Positions 31,522 to 39,961 of a stretch of 64,000 nt of DNA are shown here, one piece after another. The position numbers and the translations under genes were made by a program. This DNA is from Diplonema papillatum (Eukaryota > Euglenozoa > Diplonemea > Diplonemida > Diplonemidae): the NCBI GenBank assembly GCA_030068145.1, contig JAPJBO010000118.1:124001-188000 (forward strand), read 5' to 3'. Below the pieces are notes generated by a model. That model was not told the DNA's origin. It was given only the letters and a program-made list of their open reading frames with translations, and made no database searches. Numbering within the stretch: position 1 is the first letter of the stretch; every line of letters begins with the position of its first letter.

Positions 31522-31699
31522 TGCATGGAGGACCACCTGGGCCGCGCTTTGCCTACCGCATCCGAACTGGAACTCGCTGGGAACGGAGTGAACCGAGAGG
31601 AGAAAAAAATGCGTAGCTTTGTTGAAAAACAGAAGAAGCCGCCCCAGTCGTCGTCTTGCGACCGCCCAAAGACGCACGAGAGCCAAACACCCCTACACC

Positions 31700-32130
31700 A
31701 ACAACAAGCAGGAATAGTTGAGTCGCAGCCCTTGACAATACAGATAGAAAAGGCGAACCTTTTTTTAGGCTTTTTTACTCCAATAAAAAAGAAAGGGTGT
31801 TCTTATTCTTCGCTTTTTCTCAAGAAAGGGGGAGTCGATCCTGCTTTAGGTATGTTAGGGACTCCGACACCCGCAACTACTGGTTAGCACAAAACTCAAG
31901 AGGTCTGGTCAAATATTCCCCGCTGGATTAGCATACTTTCAAGAAGGATACTCAGAGGGGGCCATCCGGTGCTTCGACGGAGGCTAGAGGCAGCGGTTCT
32001 TTCTTGTTGAACACGTACGCCGGGCACGAAACCCAGATATACCTGTGTTTCGCTTGGGCTGCAGCACATTTCCTCTTTTTTGGCAAATTTTGCAACTGGC
32101 GGCCCCCTCGAGTATTCCTACAAAGCGTGC
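31700..32130 (+). repeat. Copies of the two families seen together at 22.0 kb
   Basis: 31790-31945 matches the CTCCCGACTCCC family with more changes; 31955-32125 matches the GAGGCTAGAGG family. The order is reversed relative to 22.0 kb. 32131-32550 shows no gene. Confidence 0.6.
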
Positions 32131-32552
32131 TCGTTCAAAGAAGCCGTCAGAAACAAACGGGGAAACGAAAAGGAGGAAGACGAAGGAACCCATGAAAGGC
32201 GGCGCTTCCGGTGAGCTAGGTTTTTGGTGGCAGCACTCTCACATATAACAAAGCCGCGGGTGAGTACCGCGGCACGACGCAGCAACGAACTCAATGGAAA
32301 GTCTGTTTGGTGTGTGGCAGGCCGGGGTTTCTGAGGTTTCTGAGAATATCCGAGAAAGTGGCTCAAGCCATGCTCGCGTGACCGAAGTGGCTGTAAAAAA
32401 AGGATCGAGGCTCTGGGTACTGCCCAGGCAGGTGCGGAGGGAAACACACGAACACATTTCCGGACCCTCGGTGAAAGGTTGCTGCTGACAGTATAGACCT
32501 CGTAACCAGGCGTATTTAGGTGCAGGCTTCATGTGGAAAAGGTACACGAGTA

Positions 32553-32705
32553 AAGGAGGGGGGTCGTCTAATAACACCTGTTTGTCGAATACTAACAAAG
32601 GTTCCGTAGCCGAACAGCAGCAGGATCAATCAGTGGTCGTGTATTTTTTAGACAACCAGACGCGTGTCAAATGACTGTTATTATTCGACCCCCCCCGCCC
32701 CCCTT
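32553..32705. mobile_element. MITE-like element, copy B (153 bp, TA flanks)
   Basis: Starts AAGGAGGGGGGTCGTCTAAT and ends with the reverse complement of AAGGGGGGCGGGGGG plus GTCGAATAATAACAG. TA flanks both sides (32551-32552, 32706-32707). The interior matches copy A at GTAGCCGAACAG and AGACAACCAGACGCGTGT. Confidence 0.65.
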
Positions 32706-32707
32706 TA

Positions 32708-33599
32708 TCTGTGTGTGTGCTGCAAACAAGTCAGGTAGTGCAGAGAAAACACGAACCCAGTGCCGAACCCTGCTGGGGAAAAAAGCTGGCTGCTTTGCTC
32801 AGGCACACAACCCCAACGATTGCAGCTTCGCACTAAAGAGCCGCATTCGAGACAGTATTGCTGCTCTCGGCCGCGGGTAGATGCGCACGATGAAGAGTCG
32901 TTAGCACCTCAAAAGAAAACACGGCAGATTCGGCAATGTCGTCTTTATATTGTTGCTTCCTCATTCAATGCACAACAAACACTGGTACACAAACAAAATG
33001 TGTCATTTGTGTTTATGGTGCCTTTCGGCCTTTGTTTGCTTTGCGGGGTTCAGGGTACCATCCAAGAAAATGAGAAGAGGAGTTCTTCCGAACTCCCGAA
33101 AGCGGGCTCTCGCTGTCTTTCCCGACGGTTGGAGCCGAGAAGGAGCTTGGGGAACAACGTCTGGGGAGGGCGCGCATTAATAGGTAGCGGATAGGACGCC
33201 CCAGCCTAACGTGTCTCGCAACAGCATCACCCTACCCCGCATACCCCGGTGTAGCCTCGTACCATGCAGGGTCAGAACCTTGTGTCTTTTTAAAACGCTC
33301 CCGCGGGGCCGATGGAGCCCTAAAAAAAATCTTGGAAAAAAAAAAATTGCTCAACTTCCTCAAAAATTTCTGCAGAGTTTGTTCCAAACTTTTAAAATTC
33401 CAAAAACCCAATTTTTTTCCGGAAATTTTTTTTTTGCCATTTTCAAAAAGACACAAGGTTTTGACCCTGCATGTTACCCCCTTTCGGACGGAGGGGGGTG
33501 GAGGTTGTCCAGTGTTGCGGAAAATGCTCGACGTAGCTGCTTTGACTCCGAATGGAAGGGAGGAAATGACGGGCAAATACAATACAAACACGACCTGAC
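32708..33599. other. No gene recognised
   Basis: Short unsupported frames only; 33330-33450 is A/T-rich with runs of A and T. Confidence 0.5.
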
Positions 33600-33815
33600 T
33601 TGTTCTTCGCTTATACCACCGTGTGTTGTTTTCTCACTCAGGACTTTGACCCGTTGTGTTTGTGTGTCTTGTCTTGTAGGGGTAGACCCGCATGACCTCA
33701 CGTCCGTTCAACACGTGGTTCGGTAGTCGACAGCACTTGGGATCCCTTCGGTTCTTTTGTCTGGCAGTATGGTCGAGCATTTCCTTCGAGCTGGCGCTTA
33801 TGTAAAACCCTTCTT
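33600..33815 (+). repeat. GTAGGGGTAGACCCGCATGA family, copy
   Basis: Near match to 24655-24857 along its whole length, ending GAGCTGGCGCTTATGTAAAA. Confidence 0.8.
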
Positions 33816-34069
33816 GCGCGAAGACTGTGGACCGCGTGCAAGCGTTTTATGACCGACCGCGGGGAATACGGGAAAGGTTTTCGTGGCAAATTCAGTCACG
33901 GCAGCAAATGTGGATGGAGTTTGACGTGTCTTTACTCTGTAGATGCAATGCCCGAAATCCAGCTCTGGGTTCTGCCGACACCAATATAGTATGGTGTGGT
34001 CCGGTGGCCTTACTTAGGTGGACACCCCAGTACTTGGGAAGTTCACGGGAAGTACTCAATGGAATAGTT

Positions 34070-34385
34070 GAGTTGCAGCTCTTGACAAAGATTTTGCGAC
34101 ATTCTGCGTTTCCTTTTTTGTTTGTGCGCACTAACGGAACTCATCTGCTTTGGTAAGCTTCATGTAGTACGCTGCCAACTACTAATTTTTAGTACCAACA
34201 ATGCATTGTTAACACAAAAAAAGAAGGTGTATGTATTCTTCGCTTTTTCTCACGAAAAGGGGGCGTCGGTCCTGCTTTTGGCATTGTAGGTTCTCCCGAC
34301 TCCCCAATTCGTGGGTTTTAGCACAAACTCAAGAGGCGCAGTCAACTATTCCCTGCAGTATTAGCATACGTTCAACAAGAAATCG
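34070..34385 (+). repeat. CTCCCGACTCCC family, long copy
   Basis: 34150-34385 matches 22268-22478; the preceding GAATAGTTGAGTTGCAGCTC block also precedes the 22.0-kb composite. Confidence 0.75.
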
Positions 34386-34464
34386 CCAGAAATCGCCTTT
34401 TTACCCTACTCGGTGAACTTAGGAAGTTCTTAGCAAGTTCTTGGGAGGTTAAGTTTTCTACTGC

Positions 34465-34496
34465 GGATCACACCCCCCGTCCGTAAAAGGGTTAAT
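34465..34496 (-). mobile_element. Solitary piggyBac-type end
   Basis: CCGTCCGTAAAAGGGTTAA reads on the minus strand as TTAA followed by CCCTTTTACGGACGG, similar to the left end of the piggyBac copy at 11931. No transposase lies beside it. It could be the right end of a deleted element. Confidence 0.4.
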
Positions 34497-34734
34497 TATC
34501 ACAGCGCGATCTGGGACCGGACGAGCCTTGGCCGCCCACTCCGGCGGTGGTTGATTCCTTTTTGGTAGGTTTTGCCAACCGGCGGGCGTAGCTTCAGGAT
34601 GGGGCTCCGCCATGAACGTCGAGGGTGCGGTGGTCGGGGCAAGCTTGAGCCGCGGAAAAATCAGACGACGTCGACCCCCCAAGTCGATGACTGGTTAAAG
34701 CCTGGGCGCGTGCTAAAGGAGAACCGTTGGCGCG

Positions 34735-34948
34735 GGGGGATTGCAAGAACGTGCTTGGAATGGGTATGTGCTCAACACCGCACTGGTCCCGTCTGCGCCG
34801 TGTTTCGGTCCTTTAAGCCACGGACACATAAGGCGGACCATCATCAGCGCGGAACCTGAGTGTCTGCAGACAGGACAGCGGTGTGAGTCTGGTTTGTCAG
34901 GCGGCTGTTCGTAGCTCGTCACAGCCAGGACCACCCGTGCTACTAGAG

Positions 34949-34982
<34 letters not shown>
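34735..34982 (+). repeat. CTCAACACCGCACTGG family copy ending in a long G run
   Basis: 34735-34948 matches the first half of 15875-16250. It is followed by more than 30 consecutive G (34950-34982). Confidence 0.8.
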
Positions 34983-35224
34983 CGAAGTCAGAAAGAGTTG
35001 CGTGCGCCTGCGCCCGCAACAGGGGACTCGTACCCGGGGAAACAGCTCACGGCGCCTGCATCGCGGGTAGAAACCTCTCAGTTCATGCGTCTCCCTGCCC
35101 CCCACCGGTGCGGTTCCTGCGGAGGGCGGGCTCCGACGTCGGCATCGCGCATTGTCTGAGTGTTTGTGTGGGATGCAACCGAGCAGTCCCTGGGTGGGAA
35201 GGAATAGTAACGAAAGGTGTAACG

Positions 35225-35435
35225 CCCCTATATCCCGGCCTGCTCGCGTCGCCGGCGATCAAGGCGCGGCTGAAGGCGACCGAGAAGCGGGCGATGCTGA
35301 CGCAGCAGGCCGCGGACGGCGGGGACGCCGCGAAGGCGCCGCTGCCGCAGAAGCTCTTCGGGAAGCTCTTCGGGGCGATGCAGAAGCGGAAGGAAAACCG
35401 CGAGAAGGGCCCGGCGCCGCCGTCACCGGCCACAA
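35225..35435 (+). pseudogene. GC-rich coding fragment between repeat motifs
   Basis: Reads SPAIKARLKATEKRAMLTQQ and then QKLFGKLFGAMQKRKENREK, a lysine-rich helical sequence with strong GC preference at third positions, unlike its surroundings. It is bounded by CCCCTATATCCCG on the left and ACAAATTGGTGCCCTTATCC on the right, pieces of the 31-bp hairpin unit. No start or stop belongs to it. It looks like a captured exon; source gene unknown. Confidence 0.4.
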
Positions 35436-35489
35436 ATTGGTGCCCTTATCCGGTTGTCGACCGGAGACATACAACCCCGGAGTTTCAAG

Positions 35490-35712
35490 CGAACGTTCAC
35501 TCTAAAAACTTTCACTCTAAAAACTTTCACTCTAAAAACTTTCACTCTAAAAACTTTCACTCTCTAAAAACTTTCACTCTCTAAAAACTTTCACTCTAAA
35601 AACTTTCACTCTAAAAACTTTCACTCTAAAAACTTTCACTCTCTAAAAACTTTCACTCTCTAAAAACTTTCACTCTAAAAAATTTCACTCTAAAAACTTT
35701 TCACTCTAAAAA
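35490..35712. repeat. 17-bp tandem array
   Basis: About thirteen copies of TTCACTCTAAAAACT, some with an extra CT. Confidence 0.9.
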
Positions 35713-35969
35713 CCACGGATTGTCAGCTTCTCGATCCGGCTCTCGGACCAAGACTTCTGTTTTTATCTTGCGGTGTTAGCTGGCTCGGGGGTTTCGGCCG
35801 CGTGCAACAGCTGAGCGTCTTTACACGGGCGGCACATCTCACCCGAGAATGTGGCAAGCCTCTCTCCGTGCAATGAGCTTGACCCGACTAGCTGTTCCAA
35901 ACTCCTGGTGCAAGCACCGGTATTGCAGGGCCGGCAGTAGCCACGTAGGCCACAGTTTTGAGTCATGTT

Positions 35970-37065
35970 CCGACCTCGTTTCCGAGTCTAAGACCTCGTT
36001 TCCGAGTCTAAGACCTCGTTTCCGAGGTGGGACAGCGTCTACAATCTCGTTTCCGGGTGGAACAGCGTCTAAAACCTCATTTCCGAGATGGGACACGTCT
36101 AATACCTTGTTTCCGAGGTAGGATAACGTCTAAAACCTCGTTTCCGAGTCTAGAACCTCGTTTCCGAGTCTAAGACCTCGTTTCCGAGTCTGAGACCTCG
36201 TTTCCGAGGTGGGACAGCGTCTACAATCTCGTTTCCGGGTGGAACAGCGTCTAAAACCTCATTTCCGAGATGGGACACGTCTAATAACTTGTTTCCGAGG
36301 TAGGATAACGTCTAAAACCTCGTTTCCGAGTCTAAAACCTCGTTTCCGAGTCGAAGACCTCGTTTCCGAGTCTAAGACCTCGTTTCCGAGTCTAAGACCT
36401 CGTTTCCGAGGTGGGACAGCGTCTACAATCTCGTTTCCGGGTGGAACAGCGTCTAAAACCTCATTTCCGAGATGGGACACGTCTAATACCTTGTTTCCGA
36501 GGTAGGATAACGTCTAAAACCTCGTTTCCGAGTCTAAAACCTCGTTTCCGAGTCGAAGACCTCGTTTCCGAGTCTAAGACCTCGTTTCCGAGTCTAAGAC
36601 CTCGTTTCCGAGGTGGGACAGCGTCTACAATCTCGTTTCCGGGTGGAACAGCGTCTAAAACCTCATTTCCGAGATGGGACACGTCTAATACCTTGTTTCC
36701 GAGGTAGGATAACGTCTAAAACCTCGTTTCCGAGTCTAAGACCTCGTTTCCGAGTCGAAGACCTCGTTTCCGAGTCTAAGACCTCGTTTCCGAGGTGGGA
36801 CAGCGTCTACAATCTCGTTTCCGGGTGGAACAGCGTCTAAAACCTCATTTCCGAGATGGGACACGTCTAATACCTTGTTTCCGAGGTAGGATAACGTCTA
36901 AAACCTCGTTTCCGAGTCTAAAACCTCGTTTCCGAGTCTAAGACCTCGTTTCCGAGGTGGGGCAGCGTCTAAAATCTCGTTTCCGGGTGGAACAGCGTCT
37001 AAAACCTCATTTCCGAGATGGGACACGTCTAACGTCTAAAACCTCGTTTCCGAGATGTGACAAGG
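35970..37065. repeat. 20-bp satellite with 202-bp higher-order period
   Basis: The basic unit is ACCTCGTTTCCGAGTCTAAG. Variants (GGTGGGACAGCGTCTACAAT, GGTGGAACAGCGTCTAAAAC, GAGATGGGACACGTCTAATA) recur in fixed order with a period of 202 bp, clearest between 36209 and 36840. Units are contiguous with no unique spacers. The array ends 85 bp before the 18S fragment. Confidence 0.9.
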
Positions 37066-37068
37066 AAC

Positions 37069-37110
37069 CTCAAGGGGAGCAGCGAGAGGCATCATCCACG
37101 CTTCATTCGT
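37069..37110 (+). repeat. Short dispersed repeat
   Basis: AACCTCAAGGGG then GAGAGGCATCATCCACGCTT matches 17305-17350. Confidence 0.65.
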
Positions 37111-37149
37111 CAGATTCTCCTCGGTCCAGTCTGGTTTGAGTGACAAAAA

Positions 37150-37440
37150 ACCTGGTTGATCCTGTCAGTAGTCAGCTGCAGTGCTTGTTTCAAGAGATAA
37201 GCCATGCAAGTCTCGCAGTAAATGGATTAACAGTGGGTCTGCAGACGGCTCATTAAATCGGTGGCAATCTACGCGGGGAAGGTGCCTTTTGGGCCCAGTT
37301 GGATAACAATGATAACTCCATTGCTAATACATGCCAAAGGCCCACTGGCTAAACAACTGAACCGACTCTTCAGGGTCTGGTTGGTTCAAAGAAAAATTCA
37401 AGTTTCCCACCCACCCTAACCCCCCGGTGACCCTCGCAAG
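37150..37440 (+). rRNA. 5' fragment of a divergent 18S rRNA gene (probable pseudogene)
   Basis: It begins ACCTGGTTGATCCTGTCAGT, the near-universal 18S start (TGTC for the usual TGCC). CAAGAGATAAGCCATGCAAG, GACGGCTCATTAAATCGGTG and TAACTCCATTGCTAATACAT follow in the expected order, each with changes from the eukaryotic consensus. Similarity fades after about 37440 and the remaining roughly 1.4 kb of the gene are absent. No rDNA repeat flanks it; a satellite lies before it and Derlin after it. It is a fragment carried to this place, from this genome or from an organism with fast-evolving rRNA. Confidence 0.75.
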
Positions 37441-37646
37441 CTCGTTTCCCCGGGTAAGGGCAGTCACTCAACATTCCCTTGCGCTAGTGCTATCAGCTAC
37501 AAAGACGTGTTCTTAATTCTCCCTTTCTCCAGGCAGTCCTCGTCAGACAATACGAAGAGCAGAAACTCCCATCTTCGCTGTGTGTGAAGTTCTCTAATCG
37601 ACTTTTCGTGGTGCATCAACTCCCTCAGTGAAACTGTGAGACATAC

Positions 37647-39278
37647 GTGAGTTCCGGCCACGCTCGCAACCCCGACTCGCGAGGGCGGGAAAATGTTGTA
37701 CATGAAGTGCGGCGTCTCCATGATGCTGAAGTTGTGCGTTTCGGGGAACACATCCTTCGTGACCACGTAAAAGTGTCCGGCTGCGTGTTGGTTTCGGGGC
37801 TTCGGTGGGTCGGATGTTTTTAGAGTCAAACGGTTGTCCGTCAACCGACATTGTGTTCACGTGTGCTACGTTTTCGTGCTGTTTTCAGGCAAGGACGCAC
37901 TCACACGTAGATGAAGGGGCTTGCGTCCTGCCTTCAGAAATCCCATGTGCCCGGATTGTTCGGCGCAAATTCCACCAACCAGTACAACAACAAAATGTGA
38001 TGTCCCGGTCTATCTCGGGACTCGTACTAGTTCACTGAGTCTGTTCAGGCCAGCAACATCGACATCAGCAGCGAAGGTCGAGAAGAAGGCACCAACGCCA
38101 GCGAAGAAGCGACGAGCGGCCTCCGCGTTCGCATCGCCTGGAACCAAACGGCGAAGAGCAGGGCCTGCAAAGAGATAACCGCGACGCCGGCGATGCAGTT
38201 TCCACAGATTCTTTGCATTCTAACCCAGCTCGCTGTCTATCACAGACTCTAAGCCGTCTATCAGTCTATAAGTCGTCTATCACAGTATATAAGCCGTCTA
38301 TCACAGGCTATCTTAGGCTATCACAGGTATCTTGAAGAGGATGGGAGATCCTTTGAAGTTGCTGGCGTCGCGGTGAAGATCGAATGATTGCGAATATGCT
38401 CCTTGAATGACGAAAGCCTAGTAGGTGCAAGTCAGCTTGCATTGATTCCGTCTCTGCCATTTGTACACAAAAAGGTCAAGCGGCATACCGACGATCCCGG
38501 CGATGTCCGCGAGCGGTGATGAGCCGAGCACGACGTGGATGACAGTAAGGATCCACGGGAAGTACCCTGCCTTGAAGGTGAAGCCGTAGAAGCTCACCGG
38601 CTGCTCCTCGTGGCGCTTGCACCACACCCAGACGATGGACATGGCGAACGACAGGGAGATGATGACGAGTTCCAAGAAGTACGCAATCAGCAGCAGGCCG
38701 ACCATGATCGCGAACATCATCCACACATGGTCCGCCGTCCGGCCCTGGAACCCGATGGGGTACGACTCCTCCTCGAAGCGCTTCTGGTAAATCACGAAGA
38801 AGGCGAGGTTGAACGCGAAAGGGAACGAGAACGGTCCGAAGAAGAACGTCGCCGTAATGATCCTCCACGGCTCCATCGACACCAGCGGCCAGATCAGCAA
38901 GAACTGCTTCAGGTCGATCATCTGAAATGTCGCGCAGCCTGCCAGGAACTGTGTGCGGAGGTTGTGTGTGTGTGTGGGTTAAAGGTGCATGACTTTAAGT
39001 GGGTAATGGCTGACTGGAAGTATAGCCCATGTGTGTGTATTGCGGACCCGTTTTAACGCGGCGCCCGCCCTCTTAGCGAGAGTGTATCCACTATGGAATT
39101 CAATGATTGGTAACACCTCGCGGAGTATAGCCCAGCATGGTGTGTGTGTGTGTTTGAACTAAGAAAAGGTTAATCCGAAATTACTTCGTTTTAATAAGGG
39201 TCATACGATGGGGAAGATCAGCGAGAACTTCGTGATAGGGCCGAGGCTCGCCCACCAGGCTTCGAAGTTTTGGGCCAT
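37647..39278 (-). CDS. Derlin-family ERAD protein, three exons recognised, 3' end not found
   Basis: Exon 1 (39278-39207) encodes MAQNFEAWWASLGPITKFSL and ends at GTATGA. Exon 2 (38948-38489) follows an AG and encodes FLAGCATFQMIDLKQF, EPWRIITATFFFGPFSFPF, the RTADHVWMMF segment, further membrane helices and GYFPWILTV, ending at GTATGC. Exon 3 (37780-37647) completes the split codon and supplies AGHFYVVTKDVFPETHNF and METPHFMYNIF, ending before GTATGT. The introns (258 and 708 nt) are GT-AG, and reading phases agree (0 and 1). The WR..T motif, the GI-x-AGHFY motif and the closing TPxF segment are Derlin hallmarks. Derlins are rhomboid pseudoproteases of the ER membrane that help extract misfolded proteins for degradation. 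The 222 codons recovered lack only the C-terminal tail; if exon 3 is not spliced, the frame stops at 37497. The start has A at -3. Confidence 0.82.
37921..38178 (+). CDS. Small basic-tailed frame inside Derlin intron 2
   Basis: The 85-residue frame contains CPDCSAQIPP and ends with KKAPTPAKKRR and a KRRRAGPAKR tail, like the C-terminus of a chromatin-associated protein. It lies on the opposite strand within the second Derlin intron. It may be a last exon (TTCAG lies at about 38050) or chance. No other exon was found. Confidence 0.28.
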   Translation: MRPAFRNPMCPDCSAQIPPTSTTTKCDVPVYLGTRTSSLSLFRPATSTSAAKVEKKAPTPAKKRRAASAFASPGTKRRRAGPAKR

Positions 39279-39960
39279 CTTGTAGTGTGGTGTCTTCTTC
39301 TTCTTTCTTGTTGCTTTGGTTTCAACCCTTTATCCCCTGCGAGATTCTGTGGTCCCACCCTTCCCGTCCTGTTTAGTGAAAGTCTGCGGGCCGGTGTGTT
39401 GCGACGTTTGGTACGATTGTAAAGGAACTGCCAGGCCTTACGCAGCTCTTTTGTCTTGGAGCTAAATATACCTACAATTCGAAGCTTTTCACTCACCATC
39501 TCCGTAGTTTGGTGGACGTGCACACCACCACCGCAAGCTAAAATCTCACCACCCCCATATACGATGTGGAACTTTCGAGAACTTCTGGCAAGAGGAATTG
39601 GATCCAATACGCCGGCCTCTCCGCAAAACTGACGCGGAGGCCCGTCAGCCAAGAAGGTTGACACGCGGGGAGTGGTGTGAGGGTACACTGGCTGGCCCTT
39701 GGTGGTGGTGTCGAAGCTGAGCTGTGTGCTAGCCTCGAATTCCCCAGGCAGGCGCTGCAGTGGCAAGCCCAGCAGCGCAACGAAGCCAATACAAATCGGA
39801 GGAAGGTGGGCGCGTGGCCTCTGCCAAGCGATCATCCACCTTGCGAAGGCGCGGTGGGCTGGTTGGGTGCGAGACAGCTGAGCTTTTCTCGCTCGGTCAG
39901 TTGGCTGGGGTGCTGGACCTGGAACGCGGCACTGATCTTTTCCTTCACCCTTTTCTTCCG
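39279..39960. other. Upstream region of Derlin; no other gene recognised
   Basis: This stretch lies 5' of Derlin. A 205-residue minus-strand frame (39218-39835) and an overlapping plus-strand frame have no motif I recognise. No core promoter element could be named with confidence. Confidence 0.4.
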
Positions 39961-39961
39961 G

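Noticed and set aside
35970..37065. CRISPR-like appearance of regular short repeats
   Set aside because: Units are contiguous and repeat in a 202-bp order, with no unique spacers and no cas genes; it is a satellite.
37150..37440. Functional ribosomal RNA gene
   Set aside because: Only the first roughly 290 bp are present, with changes at conserved positions and no rest of the operon.
39218..39835. 205-residue minus-strand frame as a gene
   Set aside because: It overlaps Derlin exon 1 in another frame and has no recognisable domain.
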